Source: an uncultured Acidobacteriota bacterium
GTDB lineage: Bacteria; Acidobacteriota; Blastocatellia; RBC074
Length of the DNA stretch: 64,000 bases
NCBI GenBank assembly: GCA_902825875.1
Contig: CADECP010000021.1
Location: forward strand, 31,099-95,098
Direction: 5' to 3'
Shown here: positions 53,440 through 64,000 of the stretch, piece after piece
How the letters are laid out: each line of letters opens with the position of its first letter
How positions within the stretch are numbered: the first letter of the stretch is position 1
The notes under the pieces: model-generated
Told to the model about the DNA's origin: nothing
Database searches by the model: none
Seen by the model: only the letters and a program-made list of their open reading frames with translations
Position numbers and translations under genes: made by a program

Positions 53440-55479
53440 ATGCCGCACGACATAACTTTATTGAACGATCTGCTGATTTTGTTGCTGGCGGCGTTGCCCA
53501 TTACGTTTTTGTGCCATCGGTTGCGATTGCCCGTGATGGTTGGATTTATGCTGACTGGAATCATCATCGGCCCATCCGGAGCCGGTTTGATCCGCGATCC
53601 GCATGCAGTGGAATTGCTGGCCGAAATTGGAGTCGTGTTGTTGCTGTTCACCATCGGGTTGGAGTTTTCGTTGCAGCGAATGGTGGAGATGAAGCGATTG
53701 GTTCTGGTGGGCGGCGGTTTGCAGGTAACGCTGACTCTTTTGATTGCGTTCGGACTGGCTTGCCTGTTTGGACGTTCGTTCAGTCAGTCGGTGTTTTTCG
53801 GATTCCTGTTCGCGCTATCCAGCACGGCGATTGTGCTGAAAAGTTATATGGACCGCGCTGAAGTCGAAACTCCTCACGGCAAGGCCGGAGTCGGCATTTT
53901 GCTGTTTCAGGATTTGTGCATCGTGCCGATGATGTTACTGACCCCGGTTTTAAGCGGCAAGGAAGGTTCCGATCCCACGCAAATTGTTCTGGCTTTGGGA
54001 GAAGCCGCGCTGGCCATTGCGACAATCATTTTGACCGCTCGTTTTGTCGTGCCGTTTTTGTTGGGACGAATCGTCAAATTACGCAGCCCGGAAATTTTCA
54101 TTGTTTTTGTAGTGCTGGTCAGTTTAGGGACGGCGTCGGTGACGGCGCATTTTGGGTTGTCGCTGGCGCTTGGAGCCTTCATCGCCGGATTGGTGCTGTC
54201 GGAATCTGAATATAGCCACCAGATAGTTTCTGACGTTCTGCCGTTTCGGGATGTATTCAACAGTCTGTTTTTCATTTCGATTGGAATGTTGCTGTCGCTG
54301 GCAGCTTTGCTGGCGAATCTGCCGACAGTGTTGTTTTTGCTGACGGCGTTGATTGTCGGCAAAGCCTTGATCGTGTTTGTTGTCGCGTTGTTGCTTGGCA
54401 ATTCGTTGCGTGTTGCAACGATGATCGGTTTGGGGTTGGCTCAGGTCGGCGAATTCTCTTTCATCCTGGCCAAAGTCGGAGCCGGGCAAGGGCTGATTTC
54501 GGACAACGATTACCAGCAATTCCTGGCGGCTTCGATTCTTTCCATGATTTTGACGCCGTTTCTGATCAAAGCCGCGCCACGCGCCGGTTACGGCTTGCAG
54601 GCTTTGATTTCGCCGAAATCCAAAGAAGACTTATCGTTTGAACCTCCGGAATCAACCGATGCACAAAAAGGCCATGTCGTTATCGTCGGTTACGGAATGA
54701 ACGGACATAATTTGGCGAAGGTGCTGAGTCGGACTTCGATTCCGCACAAAGTGCTGGAACTGAATGCCGAAAACGTTCGCAAAGGTAAGGCCGATGGTGC
54801 GCCGATTTATTATGGCGATGCCACGCGACGCGAAATTTTGCTGCACGCCGGGCTGGCTTCGGCGCGAATCCTGGTCATTGCGATTTCCGACCTGCTTGCC
54901 ACTCGCCGAATCGTTGCTTTGGCGCGCGAGATGAATCCTGACATTCGGATCATCGTCCGCACACGGTATATGTCTGAATTGAACGGCTTATATTCGCTTG
55001 GAGCCAATCAGGTCATTCCCGAAGAGTTTGAAACCAGTATTGAAATCTTTTCGCGTGTGTTGCGCGAATACGGTGTCGGGCGAAATCTGATCGAACGTGA
55101 AGTGCAGGAAATTCGACGTGAAGGATATAAAGTGCTGCGCTCTGCGTCGCTGCCGTTGGCAGATTTCAGCGTTGTCGCCGAAACCTTCGGGTCAGTTTCA
55201 TCCGAAACGGTTTTTATTGACGAACATTCGCCCGCAATTGGCAAAACACTGGCGGAACTCAATCTGCGTAGCCGCGTTGGCGTGACAGTGATCGCGGCGA
55301 TTTGCGACAGCAACACTCGCGTCAACCTCGGCCCGGAATTCAGAATCGGCGCCAACGACATTTTGGTTCTGCTGGGAAGCCCTGAGCAAATTGAACAGGC
55401 GCAGGACATTCTCAACAATGAACATCCACTTTCAGAACATCGCTCAAACGATACTGCAATCTTCCATCACTCAGATTAA
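53440..55479 (+). CDS. CPA2 antiporter with TrkA-N and TrkA-C domains (KefB-type)
   Basis: 679 residues. The membrane domain (about 1-395) has RLPVMVGFMLTGIIIGPSG, EIGVVLLLFTIGLEFSLQ, GVGILLFQDLCIVPMMLL and GEFSFILAKVG. A Rossmann TrkA-N domain (about 410-530; HVVIVGYGMNGHNLAKVL, PIYYGDATRREILLHAG) and a TrkA-C domain (about 575-660) follow. Such proteins couple K+ or Na+ to protons and are gated by NAD(H) or glutathione conjugates. Its last 9 bases overlap the end of the convergent PIG-V-like gene. Confidence 0.92.
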   Translation: MPHDITLLNDLLILLLAALPITFLCHRLRLPVMVGFMLTGIIIGPSGAGLIRDPHAVELLAEIGVVLLLFTIGLEFSLQRMVEMKRLVLVGGGLQVTLTLLIAFGLACLFGRSFSQSVFFGFLFALSSTAIVLKSYMDRAEVETPHGKAGVGILLFQDLCIVPMMLLTPVLSGKEGSDPTQIVLALGEAALAIATIILTARFVVPFLLGRIVKLRSPEIFIVFVVLVSLGTASVTAHFGLSLALGAFIAGLVLSESEYSHQIVSDVLPFRDVFNSLFFISIGMLLSLAALLANLPTVLFLLTALIVGKALIVFVVALLLGNSLRVATMIGLGLAQVGEFSFILAKVGAGQGLISDNDYQQFLAASILSMILTPFLIKAAPRAGYGLQALISPKSKEDLSFEPPESTDAQKGHVVIVGYGMNGHNLAKVLSRTSIPHKVLELNAENVRKGKADGAPIYYGDATRREILLHAGLASARILVIAISDLLATRRIVALAREMNPDIRIIVRTRYMSELNGLYSLGANQVIPEEFETSIEIFSRVLREYGVGRNLIEREVQEIRREGYKVLRSASLPLADFSVVAETFGSVSSETVFIDEHSPAIGKTLAELNLRSRVGVTVIAAICDSNTRVNLGPEFRIGANDILVLLGSPEQIEQAQDILNNEHPLSEHRSNDTAIFHHSD

Positions 55480-56763
55480 CGCCGGGCTGAAGAAAAAACC
55501 GAAGAAAGCCGTCATCAACGAAAGCATCACCAGGAAGACGGTTCGTACAGTTTGGTCTATTAACGGAGAGCGTCCCCAAACTGCCAGCAGGACAAAAATC
55601 GGAAAGACCGAAATCATGTACCGCGAATTGCCTTCGAGCGTGACGGTCGAAAGCGGCGTCAGCACGGAAATGAAAATGTAAAACGCCCACGCCCAGTTTT
55701 GTCGTTTTAGCCAGACAAATCCGCAAATCAATGCCAGCATCGCCGCCGCAAAGTTCAGCAGGCGAAAATTCCACCCGGCGCTCAATTCAAACGGGCTGAT
55801 GATGAACGTCACCAAAGGTTGCAGAAAAAATCCCCAACGAACTTTCCAGGCTGCCTGAGCGTCGGCAAAAGCAAATGCATTGCCCGTGATTGCATGCAGG
55901 TACGCCATAAATGCCAATAAGCCAGCCGGAGCCAGCAGCAATCCCAGACTATTGGCTCGAAACTTGAGCGAGCGATAGGTTTGCCAGTAAAAAATCAACA
56001 AAGCCGGAAAAAGGAAAATCCCATTGTAGCGAGTGGCCGATGCCAACCCGGCAAACAACCCAGCCAGCCACCAGTTGCCACGTTTGGCCGCCAGAAACCC
56101 GGCCACCGTCACCATAAAAAACAACGAAGTCGTCCACGGCAAGGAAAAGAAATAACTGGTCGGAAATGCCGCCACATAAAAGATCGTTCGATTGGCCACT
56201 GATTTGTCGAACTCGAAGGCCAGAACAAGTTTGTGCAACAGCATCAGCGCAACAAACAAAAACAGGTTCGACAAGGCAATTCCTACGAGCCGGTAGTTGC
56301 CTGTGATGCTGGCTACGGTTCGCACTGCCAGTGGGTACAGCGGAAAAAATGCCCAGTTGTGTTCCTTATCCAGATTGAAAGGTTCTTTGTCGTAACCGTT
56401 TCGTGCGACCGAGATGTACCACGAACCGTCGCTGCGCGTGGCCAGGGTGCGCAACTCTTCGGGAATGCTGTATCGCCGAATGGCTATGCGGACGTTGTGC
56501 GGTTGTTCGCCAAAACTCGTCGGCGGTTCGCTGAATGAAAGATGTGTGGAAATGATGAAGATCAGAAACACCAGCGAGCGCGTCAGCAGAAAGACAAAAC
56601 CTGCGGCTTGAAAACTCTGATCGTTCCATACGGCAGAAAGCCATGAAGCAAGATGTCGCGCCCGGCGTCGCCAATCAACAATCTCCTCTATGGAATTGTC
56701 AGTTTCAGCGACCCGTACAGAATGAACTTCGTTGCTGTCGAGATGAGCGGAAGGGGTAAGCAT
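55471..56763 (-). CDS. PIG-V-like mannosyltransferase membrane protein
   Basis: 430 residues. About nine helices; the early periplasmic loop has ATRSDGSWYISVARNGYD and EHNWAFFPLYPLAVR, matching the PIG-V/GPI mannosyltransferase 2-like family, where the loop Asp is needed for transfer from polyprenyl-phosphate mannose. It probably adds a sugar to an outer-surface glycan or lipid. It is convergent with the KefB-type gene, overlapping it by 9 bases. Confidence 0.8.
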   Translation of the reverse strand: MLTPSAHLDSNEVHSVRVAETDNSIEEIVDWRRRARHLASWLSAVWNDQSFQAAGFVFLLTRSLVFLIFIISTHLSFSEPPTSFGEQPHNVRIAIRRYSIPEELRTLATRSDGSWYISVARNGYDKEPFNLDKEHNWAFFPLYPLAVRTVASITGNYRLVGIALSNLFLFVALMLLHKLVLAFEFDKSVANRTIFYVAAFPTSYFFSLPWTTSLFFMVTVAGFLAAKRGNWWLAGLFAGLASATRYNGIFLFPALLIFYWQTYRSLKFRANSLGLLLAPAGLLAFMAYLHAITGNAFAFADAQAAWKVRWGFFLQPLVTFIISPFELSAGWNFRLLNFAAAMLALICGFVWLKRQNWAWAFYIFISVLTPLSTVTLEGNSRYMISVFPIFVLLAVWGRSPLIDQTVRTVFLVMLSLMTAFFGFFFSPALI

Positions 56764-56859
56764 ACTCGTCAGTCCTGTTCGGTTTATTCGGTTGTTGGAT
56801 TAAACAGACGGTCGTAATGCAGATGACCGTTGAAAAGTGGGTTTACGATGGAAAACATA

Positions 56860-56910
56860 AACCAGAAAAGCAGAAGGCACAAAGGTAAATTTGCCTTCGT
56901 GCCTTCTGCT
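56860..56910. terminator. Hairpin with 9-bp periodic arms, likely fba terminator
   Basis: The 12-bp outer stem (56869-56880 with 56899-56910, agcagaaggcac arm) encloses an aaggtaaa/tttgcctt inner pairing. The preceding aaccagaaa-agcagaagg-cacaaaggt run is nonameric. It lies just after the fba stop on the minus strand, which continues into a T-rich run. Confidence 0.6.
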
Positions 56911-56934
56911 GAATTGAACTGGTTGATTGTCGAG

Positions 56935-58005
56935 TTACGCGATGGTGATTTCTTTGGCCAGATACACGTCCTGAATCGCATTCAGGATTTCCACGCCTTC
57001 TTTCATCGGGCGCTGGAATGCTTTGCGACCGGAAATCAGGCCGGTCCCGCCTGCGCGTTTGTTGACGATGGCGGTGGTCACGGCTTCGGCCAGATCGCTG
57101 GCTCCTTTGGATTCGCCGCCGGAGTTAATCAGCCCTGCGCGCCCCATGTAACAGTTGGCGACTTGATACCGAGTCAGGTCAATCAGATTGTCTGACGACA
57201 GTTCGGTGTAAACGCGGTCGTCAATCTTGCCGTACGGATTTTCCTTCGACGACAGAGCCTTGTATCCGCCGTTATTCAGCGGCAATTTCTGTTTGATGAT
57301 GTCGGCTTCGATGGTTACGCCCAAATGGTTGGCTTGTCCGCTCAAATCTGCCGACACGTGATAATCCTTGTCTTTTTTGAAATCGGCATTACGCAGATAA
57401 CACCACAGCACGGTGTACAGGCCAAGTTCGTGCGCGCGCTGGAAAGCTTCGGAAACTTCCTGCAACTGGCGTGTGGATTCGTCCGAACCGAAATAAATCG
57501 TCGCACCTATGCCGGTTGCGCCCATGTCGAACGCCTGATCCACGCGGCCAAACATGATTTGATCGAATTTGTTCGGGTAAGTCAGGAATTCGTTGTGGTT
57601 GATTTTGACGATGAAGGGAATCCTGTGAGCATATTTGCGGCTGCAAGCTCCGAGCACACCCAGCGTCGAAGCGACGGCGTTGCATCCGCCTTCGATGGCC
57701 AGTTCGACGATTTTGGCCGGGTCGAAGTAAATCGGATTTTTGGCGAAACTTGCTCCGGCGGAATGTTCTATGCCCTGGTCAACCGGCAAAATCGAAAGGT
57801 AGCCGGTTCCCGCCAGACGGCCAGTGTTGAACGTGTGCTGCAAATTTCTGAGCACAGCCGACGGACGATCCGAATCCAGCCACACGCGATCCACAAAATC
57901 CGGTCCCGGCAAATGCAAATGGTCTTTGGCAATCGTTTTGCACTCGTGATTGAGCAAAGCCTGACCGTCTGCTCCCAGCAGCTTCTCTATTTCCTGAATT
58001 TTCAT
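56935..58005 (-). CDS. fbaB: Class I fructose-bisphosphate aldolase (FbaB/DhnA type)
   Basis: 356 residues. (beta/alpha)8 class I aldolase: [40 protein letters not shown], a Schiff-base lysine in [14 protein letters not shown], and phosphate loops [13 protein letters not shown] and [12 protein letters not shown]. It cleaves fructose-1,6-bisphosphate, or in related DhnA members condenses other aldehydes. It stands alone on the minus strand. A 12-bp hairpin follows. Confidence 0.9.
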   Translation of the reverse strand: MKIQEIEKLLGADGQALLNHECKTIAKDHLHLPGPDFVDRVWLDSDRPSAVLRNLQHTFNTGRLAGTGYLSILPVDQGIEHSAGASFAKNPIYFDPAKIVELAIEGGCNAVASTLGVLGACSRKYAHRIPFIVKINHNEFLTYPNKFDQIMFGRVDQAFDMGATGIGATIYFGSDESTRQLQEVSEAFQRAHELGLYTVLWCYLRNADFKKDKDYHVSADLSGQANHLGVTIEADIIKQKLPLNNGGYKALSSKENPYGKIDDRVYTELSSDNLIDLTRYQVANCYMGRAGLINSGGESKGASDLAEAVTTAIVNKRAGGTGLISGRKAFQRPMKEGVEILNAIQDVYLAKEITIA

Positions 58006-58126
58006 TGGTAAATCTCCGAAGTTGAGGTTTGTAAAAGTAAGCGGGATTCTACTGCGCGAGTTTTGGAATGGTCAAACCAACACAACGCACCGCCCGTAAA
58101 CGCAGGAATCGGATTTCAGATACGAG

Positions 58127-58162
58127 AACGCATCGGCAGACTGGTCAGCCTGACGATGCGTT
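58127..58162 (-). terminator. Possible weak terminator hairpin
   Basis: A 9-bp stem (aacgcatcg at 58127-58135 with 58154-58162) lies in the gap after the sortilin-like gene's stop. No U-tract follows on the minus strand, so it may be only a stem. Confidence 0.3.
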
Positions 58163-58209
58163 CAATTGAAAACCGACTTGCGCTATTTGGTTTGCCGCCG
58201 ATTCAGCCG

Positions 58210-61374
<3,165 letters not shown>

Positions 61375-61540
61375 AGATAGACACCCACAGTTTTAGAATT
61401 TGTCAGATCAGGCCAGATAAAAATTGATACCGCTTCGTGAACCAAATGTAGCCGAGATTCCGCCTTTGTGCCAGACATTGCGCCGATTGTTTCAATTTCT
61501 TTGATTGATTGTAACTGCTCGGAGGGAATGAAGAGAGATT

Positions 61541-61621
61541 ACGGAATGGACGGAAATAACGGAATGGACGGAAATTTTCCATCTCTTTTCCGTTTGTTCA
61601 GTTATTTCCGTTTGTTACGTC
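61541..61621. repeat. Inverted repeat with 9-bp periodic arms
   Basis: The left arm 61541-61575 has nonamers acggaatgg, acggaaata, acggaatgg and acggaaat. The right arm 61586-61621 has ttttccgtt, tgttcagtt, atttccgtt and tgttacgtc, degenerate inverses of the left units. It lies between pepA and the sortilin-like gene. Confidence 0.75.
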
Positions 61622-61636
61622 AGTTTTCCCGCAGAG

Positions 61637-63112
61637 TTATTGACAGACCAAATTGACCAGCGTTCGCACGCAAACACCTGTCGGCCCAATGGCCAGATAA
61701 GGTTTGGTGCTTTCGTTCCAGGCCGTTCCGGCGATATCCAAATGCACCCACGGAGTGTCTTCGACGAATTCGCGGATGAAATAAGCGCCGGTGATGGTTC
61801 CGGCTTTGCGGCCACCGACGTTTTTGATGTCGGCAATCTCGCTCTTGATTTGTTCGCGGTATTCTTTGTCGAGTGGCAGTTGCCAGAACTTTTCGCCGGA
61901 CTTCTTGGCCACGCCAATCACAGTGTCAATCCATTCCTGATTGTTGCCCAGAATCGCCACGTACACGTCGCCGAGCGCAATCGAAACCGCTCCGGTCAGC
62001 GTAGCCAGATCAACGATTTTCGTCGCGCCGAGTTTGCGCGCATAAGCCACAGCGTCGGCCAGAATCAAACGGCCTTCGGCGTCGGTGTTGATGACTTCGA
62101 TGGTTTTTCCGGTCATTGCGCGAACCACATCACCGGGACGTTGAGCGCGTCCGCCGGGCATGTTTTCCGTCGCCGGAACAATCCCCAACACGTTGACCGC
62201 AGGTTTCAGTTGAGCAATGGCGCGCATCGCGGCAATGGTCGTCGCTCCGCCAGCCATGTCGTATTTCATTTTTTCCATGCCGTCGGCAGGTTTGATGGAA
62301 ATGCCTCCAGTGTCGAAAGTCACGCCTTTGCCAACGATGGCCACAGTTTCGTCCGATTTGGTTTTCGGTTTGTAGCTCAGAACAATCAGCTTGGCGGGTT
62401 CCGCTGACCCTTGCGCCACGCCGAGCAGCGATCCCATTCCAAGTTCGCGCATCTGGTCTTCGTCCAGCACGTCCAGCGACAAGCCGTACGTTTTGGCGAC
62501 TTCTTCGGCTTTGTTGGCCATCTCGGTCGGAGTCATGACGTTGCTGGGTTCGTTGATGACTTCGCGGCCAAAATTGGTCGCTTCGGCAATGATGCGTCCG
62601 CGTTCGACGCCTGTTTGAGCCGCGTCGAAATCGCCGCCATCGGTGGCCAGAATCATTTGATCCAGATGATTCTCTGTTTTGTCGCTGGTGTGATATTTGT
62701 CGGGTTCAAACAGCGCCAGCAAAGCGCCTTCGGTGGCTGATTGCGCGCTGTCGCCAGCCGCCAGATCGAATCGTTGTAAAAACGCAAACGTCCGGGCTTT
62801 TTTGCCGCGCAAAGTTCGCGCCGCCGTGCCCGCCATCCGCCGCACTTTGTCTGTGGAAAATTCGTCTTTTTTGCCTGCGCCGAGCAGCAACAAGCGCCGC
62901 GCTTTCATCTCGCCTGTGTTGTGAACGTAGGCGGATTCGCTCCCTTTGCCGGTGAACTCGCCGGTTTCAATCAGCGAAGTCAGCACACCGCCGGTTCGTT
63001 TATTCAGTTCGGCCAGCACGCCTTCTTCCGGCTTTTCGCCTTCAAAGACGCCAACGACCAGCGCATCGCATTCAATTTCGTAAAACTTTCTTGAGTCGGC
63101 TTTGACTTCCAT
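61637..63112 (-). CDS. pepA: Leucyl aminopeptidase (M17 family)
   Basis: 491 residues. The C-terminal catalytic domain has VGKGVTFDTGGISIKPADGM (metal Lys/Asp), MKYDMAGGATT, IVPATENMPGG and the signature NTDAEGRLILADA. N-terminal RNA/DNA-binding-like domain as in PepA. It removes N-terminal residues from peptides with two zinc/manganese ions. It follows gpsA and smpB on the minus strand, 26 bases after the smpB stop. Confidence 0.95.
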   Translation of the reverse strand: MEVKADSRKFYEIECDALVVGVFEGEKPEEGVLAELNKRTGGVLTSLIETGEFTGKGSESAYVHNTGEMKARRLLLLGAGKKDEFSTDKVRRMAGTAARTLRGKKARTFAFLQRFDLAAGDSAQSATEGALLALFEPDKYHTSDKTENHLDQMILATDGGDFDAAQTGVERGRIIAEATNFGREVINEPSNVMTPTEMANKAEEVAKTYGLSLDVLDEDQMRELGMGSLLGVAQGSAEPAKLIVLSYKPKTKSDETVAIVGKGVTFDTGGISIKPADGMEKMKYDMAGGATTIAAMRAIAQLKPAVNVLGIVPATENMPGGRAQRPGDVVRAMTGKTIEVINTDAEGRLILADAVAYARKLGATKIVDLATLTGAVSIALGDVYVAILGNNQEWIDTVIGVAKKSGEKFWQLPLDKEYREQIKSEIADIKNVGGRKAGTITGAYFIREFVEDTPWVHLDIAGTAWNESTKPYLAIGPTGVCVRTLVNLVCQ

Positions 63113-63138
63113 TCAATGTTCTCCCGTTTGAGTTGTGA

Positions 63139-63618
63139 TTATTCTTCTCGATTTCTGTGTTTGATCGCCGCGCGAGCTTCGCGTTCCTGAGTCTTCTTCG
63201 CTTCGTCGGCGCGTTTGTCGTACAGCTTTTTGCCTTTGGCCAGACCGATTTCGCATTTGATCAGATTGCCTTTGAAATACAGCTTGGTCGGAACCAGCGT
63301 CAGACCTTTTTCCTGAGTCTTCGATTGCAGCCGGTAGATTTCGCGTTTGTGCATCAGCAAGCGACGCTCGCGGTCGGGTTCGTGGTTCTGCCGGTTACCG
63401 TGCGAATAATGGCTGATGTGAACGTTCAACAGCCAGACTTCTCCGTCGCGCACGGAAACGTAACCGTCTTTCAAATTGACGCGCCCGGCGCGAGCGGATT
63501 TGACTTCGGTTCCGGTCAATTGAATCCCGGCTTCATAAGTTTCCAGAATGAAATAGTGATGATAAGCCTCGCGGTTGGTGGCCAGCGTTTTAGCTTGTTC
63601 CGTTTGTATTTTTGCCAT
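63139..63618 (-). CDS. smpB: SsrA-binding protein SmpB
   Basis: 159 residues. Motifs: NREAYHHYFILETYEAGIQLTGTEVKSARAG, INLKDGYV-like VNLKDGYVSV, SHYSHGNRQNHEPDRERRLLMHKREI and a basic C-terminal tail (KHRNREE). It binds tmRNA and delivers it to stalled ribosomes. Its AGGA ribosome site falls in the 4 bases after the gpsA stop, so the genes are tightly linked. No ssrA is seen in the window. Confidence 0.95.
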   Translation of the reverse strand: MAKIQTEQAKTLATNREAYHHYFILETYEAGIQLTGTEVKSARAGRVNLKDGYVSVRDGEVWLLNVHISHYSHGNRQNHEPDRERRLLMHKREIYRLQSKTQEKGLTLVPTKLYFKGNLIKCEIGLAKGKKLYDKRADEAKKTQEREARAAIKHRNREE

Positions 63619-63622
63619 TCCT

Positions 63623-64000
63623 CTAAATCCGTTCCGATTTCAACGGTCGTTCCATCAATTCCGCAGCCAACTGGCGCGGGCTTTTTCCTTCGTAAAGCAT
63701 CTGGTAAACGCCGGTCGTGATTGGCATTTCAACGCCTAACTTGGTCGCCAATTCGTTGGCGGCTTTGGCGGTTTTGACGCCTTCGGCGACTTCGCGCATT
63801 TCGCTGATGATGTCTTCCAGCCTGCGTCCGCGACCGAGTTCCAAACCGACTCGGCGATTGCGCGACAGATTGCCGAAGCAGGTCAAAACCAGATCGCCCA
63901 TTCCCGCCAAACCGGCCAGCGTGTCGGCTCGCCCGCCAAGCCTGACTGCCAGCCGAGTCATTTCAGCCAATCCGCGCGTGACCAGCGCAGCCTGGCTATT
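63623..64000 (-). CDS. gpsA: Glycerol-3-phosphate dehydrogenase [NAD(P)+], C-terminal fragment
   Basis: The last 125 codons run off the right edge of the window. They read NSQAALVTRGLAEM, LAGMGDLVLTCFGNLSRNRRVGLELGRG and VAEGVKTAKAANEL, the C-terminal domain of GpsA that closes on dihydroxyacetone phosphate. It makes sn-glycerol-3-phosphate for phospholipids. It is the promoter-side gene of the gpsA-smpB-pepA run. Confidence 0.93.
   Translation of the reverse strand, partial: NSQAALVTRGLAEMTRLAVRLGGRADTLAGLAGMGDLVLTCFGNLSRNRRVGLELGRGRRLEDIISEMREVAEGVKTAKAANELATKLGVEMPITTGVYQMLYEGKSPRQLAAELMERPLKSERI

Overview
The window is chromosomal DNA of a free-living, Gram-negative-type heterotroph, 50-55% G+C by eye. 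Gene content points to Acidobacteriota, possibly class Blastocatellia. The pointers are BNR/sortilin-like secreted propellers, Tat-exported PhoD and TIM-barrel proteins, an eukaryote-like NAD-isocitrate dehydrogenase, GlmM-like tandem mutases, and many short palindromic repeats between genes. This assignment is an inference; there is no rRNA or tRNA gene here to confirm it.

Layout. 0-5 kb: a 25-bp palindromic repeat array overlapping the 3' end of tlyA, then egtD, then a nitrilase/D-aminoacylase pair. 4.8-8.8 kb: a hexuronate-type MFS transporter followed by two tandem phosphohexomutases, the first of which lacks the catalytic phosphoserine. 9-14 kb: a LysR regulator under a perfect dyad, an ATP-grasp protein, yqgF and mltG, facing an isocitrate dehydrogenase. 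14-15.3 kb: an orphan Flp pilin and small proteins. 15.7-23.8 kb: folD-coaE-phoD, a P1-nuclease-like protein, an Ogg2 DNA glycosylase, a secreted TPR protein with two retropepsin domains, and a PIN toxin with its small partner. 23.8-36.3 kb: two oxidoreductases, then a molybdenum hydroxylase, two PLP enzymes and an SsnA-type amidohydrolase. The PLP pair is split by a ParDE module, and the run ends in an MNT-HEPN pair, a low-G+C nuclease-like gene and an LLM oxidoreductase. 36.3-46.7 kb: galactokinase with a Tat-exported isomerase, folA, a YeaQ-type membrane protein, an S41 protease, glpK, a CPA2 antiporter, a CorC/HlyC protein and a secreted propeller. 47-56.8 kb: two glycosyltransferases, a flotillin-NfeD operon, a Ca2+/Na+ antiporter, a 52-residue zinc ribbon, a KefB-type antiporter and a PIG-V-like mannosyltransferase. 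56.9-64 kb: class I aldolase, a 1054-residue sortilin-like propeller, and gpsA-smpB-pepA.

Most genes are housekeeping or ordinary accessory metabolism. The most unusual features are two. First, many intergenic inverted repeats have strikingly regular architecture: two sequence families have arms of exactly 26 bp (plus a solo arm and a three-arm version), and several other hairpins have arms built from degenerate 7-bp or 9-bp tandem units. They sit at gene ends, just upstream of ribosome binding sites, between a toxin and its partner, and even inside coding sequence. Second, the molybdenum hydroxylase/PLP/PLP/SsnA cluster resembles part of the xdhD-ssnA-ygeX purine-degradation set of enteric bacteria, but in a variant arrangement with a toxin-antitoxin module inside the run.
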